Of a stretch of DNA of 19,225 bases, positions 6,994 to 15,211 are shown in pieces; the stretch's first letter is position 1; each line of letters starts with the position of its first letter. A program made the position numbers and the translations under genes. Origin of the DNA: Candidatus Fraserbacteria bacterium RBG_16_55_9 (GTDB lineage Bacteria > Bipolaricaulota > Bipolaricaulia > RBG-16-55-9); contig MFGX01000130.1 in NCBI GenBank assembly GCA_001778455.1, forward strand, positions 23,203 through 42,427, given 5' to 3'. Below the pieces are notes generated by a model. It did no database searches, had not been told where the DNA came from, and saw only the letters and a program-made list of their open reading frames with translations.

Positions 6994-7109
6994 CATTTGT
7001 GGGTCTTGTGCGTTGTGCGATATAGCCAAAAGACGTCTGTCCTTGCGTGAGTTTTCTCCTTGGCGTAGCATCTCCCTACTTTACGAGATGCACATCGAGG
7101 GAGAACTCT

Positions 7110-8423
7110 GTGCCGAATGATCTCGCCGGGGCACGCGTCACAGTATTGGGTGCAGGTCGAACCGGTCAGGCTACAGCTCGTTTCCTCTCCCGGCAGCATG
7201 CCGTGACCTTCGTGAGTGATCGGGCTCAGATTCCGTCTTCCGTCCAGCATGAGTTAGCCAATCTCAGTATCTCCTGTGAAGAAGGCGGCCACAGTGAACG
7301 AGCACTCCAAGCGGATCTGATCATCCCTTCACCTGGCATCCCTTGCGATGTTCCTGTGCTCATGAAAGCTCGCGCGCAAGGCATTCCCATTCTGAGTGAG
7401 CTGGAGCTGGCCTATCGTTTCATTGAAAGTGAAAAGATCATCGCCGTCACCGGCACCGTGGGCAAGACGACCACGACCCACCTCGTCGCCGAGTTGCTCA
7501 AATCTTACGGTCACCCCACGGTCGTCGCGGGCAACATTGGACAGCCGCTCATCGCTCTCCTGGGTAAGATCAACAAAGAAACAGCTGTAGTCCTCGAAGT
7601 GAGCAGCTATCAGTTGGAACACGTCGACACGTTTAGGCCTCATATTGGCGTCTTCACCCGGTTCGCGCCGCATCATCTGGATCGTCACGGAAGCCTAGAG
7701 TGTTACTTTGCAATCAAGTGTCGGCTCTTCGCAAAACAGACAGAACGTGATTTTGCTCTCGTGCAGCGCGACATCGCGCTCCCGCATCCCATCCGTTCTC
7801 GGGTGCTGAAATACTCTGCCAAGGATCTGGAAACTCTTCAGCCAAACCTCCACAGGCATCAACGAGAGGACTTGGCTGGCGCGCTTCAGGCCGCGCGGCT
7901 GCTCGATCCTGCGATCACCCATGAGCGACTCGATCTTGCCAGGGCTCTTTGGTTACCCCATCGCTTGGAGTTCGTTGCGGAAGTGAATGGAGTCTGCTTC
8001 TACAACGACTCGAAGGCCACGAGTTCTGCAGCCACGCGGGCCGCGCTTGAGTCGTTTCCTGAACCACTGGTCCTCATTCTCGGAGGATACGATGAAGGGG
8101 ACAACCTCAAAGAACTGGCCGTGGCCATTCAAGAGCGGAATGTTCAAGCCGTTCTTCTTATGGGGCAGACACGCGAACGCTGGGCACTTGAATTGAAGTC
8201 TTTGGGCTATCGAAGCTTTCGAATCGTGACAGACGTAGGCCAAGCCATCGAGGAAGCTCTCAAGCTTCGCCCCCATGCCTGTCTTTTCTCTCCTGCCTCT
8301 CCCAGCTTCGATCAATTCCGAAACTACGAAGAACGCGGCGAACACTTCAAGCACATCGTATGCTCCTACCTGCCTCAGACAGCCATCACTTTACGGAGTG
8401 ATCAACTGGCTGCAGCGCCTTAG
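7110..8423 (+). CDS. murD: UDP-N-acetylmuramoyl-L-alanine--D-glutamate ligase
   Basis: A 437-residue cytoplasmic Mur ligase (E. coli MurD has 438) that adds D-Glu to UDP-MurNAc-L-Ala. The N-terminal VTVLGAGRTG loop, an ATP loop GTVGKTTTT (115-123), H-LDRHGS...K (ribose/metal region), NDSKATS and SPASPSFDQFRNYEERG are seen in order. The P-loop has Val117 where Asn or Lys is usual, and NDSKAT is followed by Ser rather than Asn. The start is GTG 7110, since GAGGGAGA (7097-7104) precedes it. An ATG-like extension to 7047 would add residues not seen in the family. Unlike in most dcw clusters, murE, murF and mraY do not precede it; it heads this half-cluster. Confidence 0.94.
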   Translation: MPNDLAGARVTVLGAGRTGQATARFLSRQHAVTFVSDRAQIPSSVQHELANLSISCEEGGHSERALQADLIIPSPGIPCDVPVLMKARAQGIPILSELELAYRFIESEKIIAVTGTVGKTTTTHLVAELLKSYGHPTVVAGNIGQPLIALLGKINKETAVVLEVSSYQLEHVDTFRPHIGVFTRFAPHHLDRHGSLECYFAIKCRLFAKQTERDFALVQRDIALPHPIRSRVLKYSAKDLETLQPNLHRHQREDLAGALQAARLLDPAITHERLDLARALWLPHRLEFVAEVNGVCFYNDSKATSSAATRAALESFPEPLVLILGGYDEGDNLKELAVAIQERNVQAVLLMGQTRERWALELKSLGYRSFRIVTDVGQAIEEALKLRPHACLFSPASPSFDQFRNYEERGEHFKHIVCSYLPQTAITLRSDQLAAAP

Positions 8424-8424
8424 C

Positions 8425-8446
8425 AGGGGTCCTTCGGAGGATCTCT
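8425..8446 (+). terminator. Short stem-loop after murD
   Basis: A 9-bp stem (8425-8433 with 8438-8446) with loop TCGG begins 1 nt after the murD stop. Two pairs are G.U, both in the sense that pairs in + strand RNA. There is no following T run, so it is more likely an mRNA processing or stability element, or a weak terminator, between murD and ftsW. The remaining gap to 8517 shows no convincing promoter. Confidence 0.35.
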
Positions 8447-8517
8447 AGGGTGCGCTACAAATAGAAACGCCAATTGTTGCCTATTATTGCTCTGCTTCAC
8501 AGCCTGCCAGGCACGTA

Positions 8518-8525
8518 GGGAGGTG
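8518..8525 (+). promoter_or_regulatory. Shine-Dalgarno deciding a TTG start for ftsW
   Basis: GGGAGGTG matches the anti-Shine-Dalgarno almost perfectly and sits 5 nt before TTG 8531. The in-frame ATGs at 8570 and 8609 have only weak purine stretches before them, so the TTG start is preferred. Confidence 0.6.
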
Positions 8526-8530
8526 TCGTC

Positions 8531-9889
8531 TTGCGGGGGCCGCATCCCTGGATCGAGAACGGAAGTCGAATGCGCCATGTGGAGAGGTTCGAGTGGGGCA
8601 ATCGAGCGATGGGATCACCGGACTTCTCGCTGATGATCATCGCAACGGCGCTCGCGCTCTTTGGGTTAGTGATGGTTGCCTCTTCCAGTGCCCCCATTTC
8701 GTATGAGAGTTACCAGCGCCCGGAGTATCTCTTCGTGAAACAGTTGATTGCAGCCGGCGTCGGATTTGCGCTGCTTGTCTTCCTGGTGCGGGTCGACTAT
8801 CGAAAGCTCTTTGCGAGGGACGGGATTCTTCTGCTTGCCGCCTTGGGGTTGACCCTGTTGACCTTCGTGCCTGCGCTCGCTCCCGATGGGCTATGGCTTC
8901 GCTTAGGCCCGATCTCCATTCAACCCACCGAGTTGACCAAACTTGCTTTCATCATCTATATGGCTGCGTCACTGGTGAGAAAAGAGGAGGCAGGGAAACT
9001 GGGAGAATTCTCGACGGGCGTGCTTCCATTTCTCTCCCTCTTCGGATTTCTGGCGTTGATCGCTTTGGCCCAGCCGGACTTTGCGCTCGTTGTGATCTAC
9101 GGGGCCATCGTTGTCTTCCTGCTTCTCATGGCTGGCACGAGGTTGATGCATCTCCTGGCTCCCCTACTGGTCGGTCTCCCTTTGGTTACGGGGTTACTCC
9201 TGCTGGCGCCGTATCGTCGGGCTCGGCTCTTTACGTTTCTCAATCCCTTCGCGGACCCCAGTGGAGCAGGCTATCACTTGATTCAATCGCTGACCGCGCT
9301 CGGATCTGGAGGACTCTTTGGGCGGGGGCTAGGAGCCGGTCGAGAGAAGTGGCTCTATCTGCCCTCTGCCTATAACGACTTCATTCTGTCGGTGATTGGC
9401 GAGGAGTTGGGACTGATCGGGGCGGCCTTGGTTCTGGGGCTCTTTGCCTACTTGGCCTGGCGGGGATTTCAGATCGCGTTTCGTGCTCCCGATCGCTTCG
9501 GATTCTTGCTCGCTTCGGGGATCACCTTCACGCTCTCCTTTCAAGCGGCCATCAATTTTGGAGTGGCCGTGGGAGCGTTGCCCGTTACGGGCTTGACGCT
9601 GCCATTCGTAAGCTACGGCGGCTCTTCACTGATCATCTCACTCGCCATGATCGGAATCTTGCTCAATATCTCACGACACTCTGTCGCAATCCCCATAGAA
9701 AGGGAAGGAGGGGCATTTGAACATCTTAGTCGCCGGTGGGGGAACGGGAGGTCATCTCTACCCAGCCCTGGCTCTCATCGAGGGTCTTCGCCAACGATAT
9801 GGCAAGGACGTCCGGATCGGCTACCTGGGCACGGAGCGCGGACTGGAAGCTCGGGTGGTTCCCGATTGTCCTGGGGTGGAGTTCTTTAA
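8531..9889 (+). CDS. ftsW: Peptidoglycan glycosyltransferase FtsW (SEDS family)
   Basis: A multi-pass inner-membrane SEDS polymerase that makes septal glycan from lipid II. Conserved blocks appear in order: ISIQPTELTKLAF (128-140), QPDFALVVIY (181-190), GLGAGREKWLYLPSAYNDFI with the presumed catalytic Asp283, IGEELG (289-294) and the C-terminal LPVTGLTLPFVSYGGSSLI block. Asp283 corresponds to the essential Asp of the RodA/FtsW family. The TTG start is set by its strong ribosome site. The frame continues 173 nt into murG, adding about 57 residues rich in Arg, Ser, Gly and Pro that are unlike any FtsW tail. A TGA in another frame at 9718-9720 overlaps the murG TTG, so a one-base indel near 9690-9715 may have removed a normal ending. 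Septal partner ftsI is not in the window. Confidence 0.94.
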   Translation: MRGPHPWIENGSRMRHVERFEWGNRAMGSPDFSLMIIATALALFGLVMVASSSAPISYESYQRPEYLFVKQLIAAGVGFALLVFLVRVDYRKLFARDGILLLAALGLTLLTFVPALAPDGLWLRLGPISIQPTELTKLAFIIYMAASLVRKEEAGKLGEFSTGVLPFLSLFGFLALIALAQPDFALVVIYGAIVVFLLLMAGTRLMHLLAPLLVGLPLVTGLLLLAPYRRARLFTFLNPFADPSGAGYHLIQSLTALGSGGLFGRGLGAGREKWLYLPSAYNDFILSVIGEELGLIGAALVLGLFAYLAWRGFQIAFRAPDRFGFLLASGITFTLSFQAAINFGVAVGALPVTGLTLPFVSYGGSSLIISLAMIGILLNISRHSVAIPIEREGGAFEHLSRRWGNGRSSLPSPGSHRGSSPTIWQGRPDRLPGHGARTGSSGGSRLSWGGVL

Positions 9890-10937
9890 GATCCAAGCTC
9901 GAGGCATCGAGCGTCGCTTCTCAAAGCAAGCTAGCTCCGCGCTGTGGCAGAACGGGTTGGGCTTGGTTCAGACCCTAAGGATCGTAGGGCGCTTTCGACC
10001 CCACTTGATTCTGGGTACAGGGGGGTACGCCTCGTTCGCGCCGCTCTTTTGGGGCACTCTCTTGCGCATTCCCACGTTGATCCACGAGCAGAACGTCATC
10101 CCCGGTCTGGTCAATCGAGTCTTGGCTCCCTGGGTGGACTGCGTGATGTTGGCATATCCCGACGCGGCTCTCTCTCTTCAGGCCAAGCGGGTAGTGACGA
10201 CGGGTGTCCCTCTTCGTTCCTCGATCCTCCAAGCTCGAGATCACCTCGATCCCAGCGCAGCAAAACGCCTGTTCAAGCTCGATCCAGCACGGCCGATGGT
10301 GCTGGTCATGGGGGGATCTCAGGGTGCTCGGGCTTTGCACGAGCAGCTGGTGAACGGTCGTGAACGCCTAGAGCGCCAGGGGATTCAACTGGTGATCGTT
10401 GCAGGGAAAGACGCACCTCGTCTGAACGCTCAGCTCCTGAGTGATGGTGGTGGCAGCAGTCAAATTACTGTGCTTGAACACACAGCGGAGATCGGCGCTC
10501 TACTAAAAGCGGCAGCTCTTGTGGTCTGCCGAGCGGGGGGTGCCACACTGGCGGAGCTTACGGCGCTGGGGAAACCCGCGATCGTCGTCCCATGGCCTGG
10601 AGCCGCAGATGGACATCAGGAGAAGAATGCCCGCTGGCTGGCCGAGCGAGGGGCGTGTCGTCTGTTGCTGGAAGATCAGCTCCAAGACACTCAGCTCGCG
10701 GACGAGATTGTGAACACGCTTCGAGATGAGGACCGCTTGCAAGAGATGTCCACTCGAAGTGCTCATCTGGGTAATGCCGATGCACTCAATCACGTGATCA
10801 GGGAGGTCGAGGCGTATCTCGATTATGGAAAGCGTTCGCGGATCGTATCACTTCATCGGAATCGGCGGGGATGGGATGAGCGCCTTAGCGCGGGTACTTC
10901 ACGAGCAAGGCCATCCCGTCAGCGGCTCGGATCTTAG
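9717..10937 (+). CDS. murG: UDP-GlcNAc--lipid I GlcNAc transferase
   Basis: A 406-residue GT28 enzyme working on the inner face of the membrane to convert lipid I to lipid II. The N-terminal loop GGGTGGHLYPALAL, a second Gly loop (ILGTGGYAS), IHEQNVIPGLVNR near residue 123, GGSQGAR near 199 and the donor-site CRAGGATLAELTALGKP region are all present. TTG 9717 is chosen because AAGGAGGGG (9706-9714) lies just before it and the Gly loop begins immediately after. Usual family length is about 355-370. Here the last 37 residues, from codon 370 on, overlap murC out of frame and are Arg/Ser-rich, so they are probably non-essential overprinted sequence. Confidence 0.95.
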   Translation: MNILVAGGGTGGHLYPALALIEGLRQRYGKDVRIGYLGTERGLEARVVPDCPGVEFFKIQARGIERRFSKQASSALWQNGLGLVQTLRIVGRFRPHLILGTGGYASFAPLFWGTLLRIPTLIHEQNVIPGLVNRVLAPWVDCVMLAYPDAALSLQAKRVVTTGVPLRSSILQARDHLDPSAAKRLFKLDPARPMVLVMGGSQGARALHEQLVNGRERLERQGIQLVIVAGKDAPRLNAQLLSDGGGSSQITVLEHTAEIGALLKAAALVVCRAGGATLAELTALGKPAIVVPWPGAADGHQEKNARWLAERGACRLLLEDQLQDTQLADEIVNTLRDEDRLQEMSTRSAHLGNADALNHVIREVEAYLDYGKRSRIVSLHRNRRGWDERLSAGTSRARPSRQRLGS

Positions 10938-12180
10938 AGAGACCGCACGGACCGAGCAGCTTCGTGCTGCAGGAATCCCTGTCCATCAAGGACATCATCG
11001 CCTCCATCTGCGTTCGCCGGAGGCCGTCGTCTACTCCTCGGCTATACAGCCGTCGAATGTGGAACTTCAAGTTGCCCAAAGCAGCGGGTGCAAGATCCTG
11101 CATCGTCAAGAGCTGTTGGCTCAACTGTTCAACGCGCATCAGTCGATTGGCATAGCTGGAACTCACGGCAAGACGACGACCAGTGCCATGATCGCCTCGC
11201 TATTACTGGAGAGTCGGCGAGATCCAACGTTCCTTGTGGGAGCGTCCTCTCCCACATTGGGCCATCACGCTCGCTGGGGCAGAGGCCAATGGCTGGTCGC
11301 CGAAGTGGACGAGAGCGATGGGTATTTCACCCAACTCCACCCAGATACTGCCGTGGTCACGAACGTGGCGTGCGACCACCTCAACCATTATGGGAGTCAA
11401 CAAGCTCTGCTGGCGGGCTTCGCCCGGTTTGTCTCCCAGAGCCGCAAGGCAGTCCTCAACGCCGACGACCCACCTGCAGCTACGTTGAGATCGTACGCGC
11501 GAGAGGCACTCACGTTCGGAATCGAGCAACCGGCAGATCTGGTGGCGTCTTCCATCGAGCAGCATCGCATGAGTACGCGTGCCGATCTGATTTTTCGTGG
11601 CGATCGGGTGGGAGAGCTAGAGCTTGCCGCTGCTCCCGGTCGTCACAACGTCGCCAACGCTCTGGCGGCACTGCTCGCGGGGCATCTCTTGGAGCTTGAG
11701 TTTAAAGAGATGCTTCGCATCGTGAAAGAGTTCCGTCTGCCCGAGCGTCGCTTCCAGATCCTTGAAGAGAACGGAGTCGTCGTCGTCGATGACTATGCCC
11801 ATCTCCCCGAGCAGATCGAAGTGAACCTGGCTGCCGTGCGCGCTGGGTGGAAGCCCAAGCGGGTGATCGCTCTCTTCCAGCCTCATCGATACTCTCGCTT
11901 ACGCTACATGAACGAGCGATTTGCGCGGGCGCTTGAGCTGGCCGATCTGGTCGTTGTGACGGATATCTACCCGGCCTTCGAGGCCCCGATTCCGGGTGTG
12001 GATGCTCGATCTGTGGTGGAGGCCATGAGCAAAGACCGCGAACGGGTGCACTACTTGAGCCATCCAAAAGAAATCCACTCGTTCTTGAACGAACAGACAG
12101 TTCCAGGCGACTTCATCATCGGTTTCGGTGCTGGAGACATCTGGCAGATCCTGCACCGCTGGGTAGAGAAGGGATCGTGA
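10825..12180 (+). CDS. murC: UDP-N-acetylmuramate--L-alanine ligase
   Basis: A 451-residue cytoplasmic Mur ligase that adds L-Ala to UDP-MurNAc. The Rossmann motif FIGIGGDGMS (10-19), ATP loop AGTHGKTTTS (111-120), EVDESDGYF, the NVACDHLNHYG region and DDYAHLPEQIEVNLAA plus QPHRYSR in the C-terminal domain are diagnostic; HGKTT separates MurC from MurD. ATG 10825 is the only start that keeps the Rossmann motif. It lies 113 nt inside murG, and the nearest purine-rich site (GGGAGGT, 10801-10807) is far upstream. Initiation probably depends on ribosomes already translating murG. Confidence 0.96.
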   Translation: MESVRGSYHFIGIGGDGMSALARVLHEQGHPVSGSDLRETARTEQLRAAGIPVHQGHHRLHLRSPEAVVYSSAIQPSNVELQVAQSSGCKILHRQELLAQLFNAHQSIGIAGTHGKTTTSAMIASLLLESRRDPTFLVGASSPTLGHHARWGRGQWLVAEVDESDGYFTQLHPDTAVVTNVACDHLNHYGSQQALLAGFARFVSQSRKAVLNADDPPAATLRSYAREALTFGIEQPADLVASSIEQHRMSTRADLIFRGDRVGELELAAAPGRHNVANALAALLAGHLLELEFKEMLRIVKEFRLPERRFQILEENGVVVVDDYAHLPEQIEVNLAAVRAGWKPKRVIALFQPHRYSRLRYMNERFARALELADLVVVTDIYPAFEAPIPGVDARSVVEAMSKDRERVHYLSHPKEIHSFLNEQTVPGDFIIGFGAGDIWQILHRWVEKGS

Positions 12181-12187
12181 TTCGCGA

Positions 12188-13111
12188 ATGACTACCCTTG
12201 TTGTCCATGACATAGCTCGCCCCATCGAGCGAGCCGAGCTGGTAGAGCTCATCCAAAGAAATGAGCCTTTGAGTCGTCACACTTCGCTTTTGATCGGGGG
12301 ACCGGGAGATTACTTTGCCAGCCCTCGAACTCTCCATGAAGTGGAGCATCTATTGGCGTTCGCTGAGGAGCGGGGGTTGCCCTGGTCCATACTGGGCAAC
12401 GGGACCAATACGCTCTTTCCGGATGAGGGATACCGAGGGTTGATCATCCATCTGGGGCGGAACTTCAGCGCCAAGCGAATCGAAGAGGATCATCTGATTG
12501 TGCAAGCGGGGGCAAGTCTGGGTGCGACAATGGGATATCTGAGAACCCATGGCTTCTACGATTTCGATGGTCTGGTTGGCATTCCGGGCACCGTGGGCGG
12601 AGCGGTCGCCATGAATGCGGGCATCCCTGAGGTGACGATTTCAGAGTATGTGCTCTCTTTAACCGTGCTTACGAAGGATGGTGCTCTTCTGAATCTGTCA
12701 CGTGAGGACTGTGAGTTCAGCTATCGCACAAGTCTATTTCGCAGACGTCCCTGGGCAATCTTGGCGGGAGAATTCCAGTTGGGCAGCACGCAGCGCTTCG
12801 ATCCGGAATCGTTGCTTCAGCGGCGCCGGGAACGCCAACCCTTGCGCTGGCCGAGTGCCGGCTGCGTCTTCCAAAACCCTGGTGGTCCATTCACAGCGGG
12901 CCAACTCATCGAACGGGTGGGGCTCAAGGGTTCGCGTTGTGGCGGAGCGATGATTTCGCCAATCCATGGGAACTTCATCGTCAACTGTGGGGGTGCGACC
13001 GCATGGGACATCCTCCACCTTATTGACATTGCAAGAGAGAAGGTGTATAAAGAATTCAGGATGGAGCTACGGCTAGAGTTGGCGGTGGTCTCCAACCAAA
13101 ACTTCCAGTGA
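12188..13111 (+). CDS. murB: UDP-N-acetylenolpyruvoylglucosamine reductase
   Basis: A 307-residue FAD enzyme reducing enolpyruvyl-UDP-GlcNAc to UDP-MurNAc with NADPH. The FAD motif LGNGTNTLF (69-77), GIPGTVGGAVAMNAGIPE, the FSYRTS substrate motif (Tyr179-Arg180), the proton-donor position PSAGCVFQNP with Cys226 in place of the E. coli Ser, and a C-terminal RLEL with Glu297 are present. Cys at the donor site is known in some MurB lineages. The length and the missing extra loop fit type II MurB. It starts 7 bp after murC; GAGAAGGG (12166-12173) is the likely ribosome site. The murC-murB-ftsQ order is a classic dcw arrangement, here without ddl. Confidence 0.95.
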   Translation: MTTLVVHDIARPIERAELVELIQRNEPLSRHTSLLIGGPGDYFASPRTLHEVEHLLAFAEERGLPWSILGNGTNTLFPDEGYRGLIIHLGRNFSAKRIEEDHLIVQAGASLGATMGYLRTHGFYDFDGLVGIPGTVGGAVAMNAGIPEVTISEYVLSLTVLTKDGALLNLSREDCEFSYRTSLFRRRPWAILAGEFQLGSTQRFDPESLLQRRRERQPLRWPSAGCVFQNPGGPFTAGQLIERVGLKGSRCGGAMISPIHGNFIVNCGGATAWDILHLIDIAREKVYKEFRMELRLELAVVSNQNFQ

Positions 13112-13806
13112 GAAGGGGAATTCTCCTGGCGGTCTGCTTCGGAGCGCTCGTTCTCGTAGGGGGGATGCTCCTCAGAGGCAGAGCCCTAGTGATCGACGAG
13201 ATCACAGTTGAAGGTGGTGAGAGGATCGGCGCCGCAGAGGTCCGTGTGACCAGTAGCCTCCAAGTGGGACAGATCTGGAATTCATCTGCCCAAGAGAATG
13301 TCCTACAAGCGCTTCACCGCCTGCCCAACGTCCGCACCGTGAATCTTCAAGTCGAGAATCACCCGCAAGGTCGCGTGGGAGTTCATATCCGTGTCGAGGA
13401 CCGTGAGCCGTATGGGATCATCTCCCTGATGGGGCGCGGGTTATTTTGGGTCGATGGAGAAGGCTTTTTGCTGGGAGACATGGAGGGGAAACCCTACTTA
13501 CCCATCGTGACGGGACTTCGCACGGTGAAAACGCCGAGTGGAGAGCAGGTCGCAACCGAGCAGGCACAGCGAGTGATCCAGGAATTCTATTCGCTCGAGG
13601 GACGAAGGCTCAGCCACTTCACTCAGCTTGACTACCGGGAATACGATCTGGAGCTTCACTCTCAAGAGGGGTGGCGAGTGCTCCTCCCAATCCGTGGATT
13701 GGCACACCAGCTGACCCGACTGGATCGCGTGTTCTCGGCTCTGGGCGATTCAAGATGGCGCACGCTGGATTTGCGTTTCGAAGGGGAAGTGATGTTGGGC
13801 CCGTGA
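13108..13806 (+). CDS. ftsQ: Cell division protein FtsQ/DivIB
   Basis: A 232-residue bitopic membrane protein: a short cytoplasmic N-terminus, one transmembrane helix (about residues 4-23), a POTRA domain (about 28-95, IDEITVEGGERIGAAEV...LPNVRTVNLQVENHPQGRVGVHIRVEDREP), then a beta domain of the FtsQ type. It recruits and regulates the FtsB/FtsL and FtsWI septal synthase. The start is GTG 13108, which overlaps the murB TGA (GTGA). The sequence is divergent, as is normal for FtsQ, and the call leans on the POTRA plus position before ftsA. Confidence 0.9.
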   Translation: MRRGILLAVCFGALVLVGGMLLRGRALVIDEITVEGGERIGAAEVRVTSSLQVGQIWNSSAQENVLQALHRLPNVRTVNLQVENHPQGRVGVHIRVEDREPYGIISLMGRGLFWVDGEGFLLGDMEGKPYLPIVTGLRTVKTPSGEQVATEQAQRVIQEFYSLEGRRLSHFTQLDYREYDLELHSQEGWRVLLPIRGLAHQLTRLDRVFSALGDSRWRTLDLRFEGEVMLGP

Positions 13807-13822
13807 AGTGGCCTCGTGCAAT

Positions 13823-13852
13823 TTGACAAGTGTCGATGATATGTTTCATGAT
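13823..13852 (+). promoter_or_regulatory. Candidate sigma-70-type promoter for ftsA-ftsZ
   Basis: A perfect -35 TTGACA (13823-13828) is followed by an 18-bp spacer and CATGAT (13847-13852), which matches four of six -10 bases, including the key A and last T. It lies in the only sizeable gap (83 bp) between ftsQ and ftsA. The start point would be near 13859, about 30 nt before the ftsA ATG. Confidence 0.42.
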
Positions 13853-13889
13853 CACTTAAATACGCTCAGGCGGTGAGAGGGATGAGACA

Positions 13890-15197
13890 ATGGTGAGAGG
13901 GTCAGGGGGATTGATCGTCGGGCTTGACATCGGGACTACCAAAGTCGTGGCCCTGGTGGGGAGCATCGAGAACGGTCTCATCGAGATCATCGGCATGGGC
14001 AAAGCGCCTTCGCATGGCCTGGAGAAGGGAGTCGTAGTCGACATTGGTGAAACGACGACCTCCATCAAACGGGCCGTCGAAGAAGCGGAGAACATGGCCG
14101 ATATACGTATCGAACGGGTATACGCGGGCATCGCGGGAAAGCATATCAACTCCATCAACAACTCCGGGACCGTCAGCATCTCCCGGGACAATCGAACCAT
14201 CACCGTAGACGATGTCCGACGGGTCATCGAGACCGCGCAGGCCATTCAGATCGCTCCCGATTCTGAACTCATTCACGTCATACCTCGCCAATATATTGTC
14301 GATGGCCAGGAAGGCATCACGGACCCGGTGGGGATGACGGGCACACGGCTCGAGGTCGACGTGCATATCGTGACCGGCTCTATCACGGCCGTTCACAACA
14401 TCTACCGCTGTGTGACCAACATGGGGATGGAAGTGGAGCAGATTGTCCTGCAGCCCTTGGCGTCGAGCTATGCCGTCCTCACGGAGGCTGAGAAGGAGCT
14501 AGGCATAGTGCTCATGGACATCGGCGGCGGCACGACGGATATCGCCATCTTCCGCCGGGGAGACATTTGGTTCTCTAAGGTCCTGCCCATCGCGGGTGAG
14601 CAGATCACGAACGATATCACGGTAGGCCTCAAGGTGGAGTATCAAGAAGCCGAGCGCATCAAGCGTGTGGAAGGCTTGCCGCGTGTGGACGAAGTGAGTG
14701 GTGAGGAGCGCTTCGAGATCACCACGATCAGCGGCGAGAAGAAGAGCGTCAGCAAGCGAAAGCTGGCCAAGATCATCGAACCCAGGCTCGAAGAGCTCTT
14801 TGATCTGGCGATGGGCGAGATCGAGGACGCAGGGTATCGGGATTTGATTCCTGCGGGAGTCGTACTCACCGGAGGAACGGCTCTTCTTAAGGGCCTTCCG
14901 GAGTTCGTCCAAGAGCGGTACAACGTCGCGGTCCGGCGCGGCAAGACTCCACAGGGCATTCATGGACTACGTGATATCGTCGAGAGCCCCCAGTACGCCA
15001 CCGTCATCGGATTGCTCAAGTACGCCCTCGAATCCCGCGAATATCATTACCGGTACGGCAATGATACGAGAGGGGGCCATCGAGGGAACATGAGCGAGGG
15101 CCGACGCTGGTGGGCAGCCAACGGGCGACACGACGAGTCCGTCTTGATGCGGGTCCTGCACTGGCTAGATCGAGTCTTTCGTGGCTCGGTCCCATGA
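13890..15197 (+). CDS. ftsA: Cell division protein FtsA
   Basis: A 435-residue actin-fold ATPase that anchors FtsZ to the membrane. Phosphate-1 motif IVGLDIGTTKVVALVG (9-24), the phosphate-2 motif MDIGGGTTDIAIF near residue 209, an adenosine motif VVLTGGTALLKGLPE, and a C-terminal amphipathic helix (RVLHWLDRVFRG) for membrane targeting are seen. The 1C domain lies between the first two motifs, as in the family. GAGAGG (13875-13880) precedes ATG 13890. The stop TGA overlaps an in-frame ATG of ftsZ at 15194, so the two are translationally linked. Confidence 0.97.
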   Translation: MVRGSGGLIVGLDIGTTKVVALVGSIENGLIEIIGMGKAPSHGLEKGVVVDIGETTTSIKRAVEEAENMADIRIERVYAGIAGKHINSINNSGTVSISRDNRTITVDDVRRVIETAQAIQIAPDSELIHVIPRQYIVDGQEGITDPVGMTGTRLEVDVHIVTGSITAVHNIYRCVTNMGMEVEQIVLQPLASSYAVLTEAEKELGIVLMDIGGGTTDIAIFRRGDIWFSKVLPIAGEQITNDITVGLKVEYQEAERIKRVEGLPRVDEVSGEERFEITTISGEKKSVSKRKLAKIIEPRLEELFDLAMGEIEDAGYRDLIPAGVVLTGGTALLKGLPEFVQERYNVAVRRGKTPQGIHGLRDIVESPQYATVIGLLKYALESREYHYRYGNDTRGGHRGNMSEGRRWWAANGRHDESVLMRVLHWLDRVFRGSVP

Positions 15198-15211
15198 GGG
15201 AGGAAGGGGAA

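Larger units (their letters stand above)
6748..7109. other. Gene-poor region upstream of murD
   Basis: The stretch between the DJ-1-like remnant and murD holds no normal-sized gene. It contains a 7-bp direct repeat GCGCACA (6802-6808 and 6818-6824, 16-bp period), a four-codon frame (ATG 6873 to TGA 6887) with a GAGGGGA ribosome site, a Lys-rich micro-ORF and a 15-bp hairpin, the last two listed separately. A weak promoter-like pair TTGTGG (6997-7002) and TATAGC (7021-7026) with an 18-bp spacer could serve murD. Composition is T/G-rich from 6994 to 7060. Confidence 0.6.

Noticed and set aside
8463..8500. TATTAT as a -10 element for ftsW
   Set aside because: No acceptable -35 lies 16-18 bp upstream.
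15110..15211. N-terminal extension of FtsZ into ftsA
   Set aside because: The extension is Arg-rich, unlike any FtsZ, and a strong ribosome site precedes ATG 15212.
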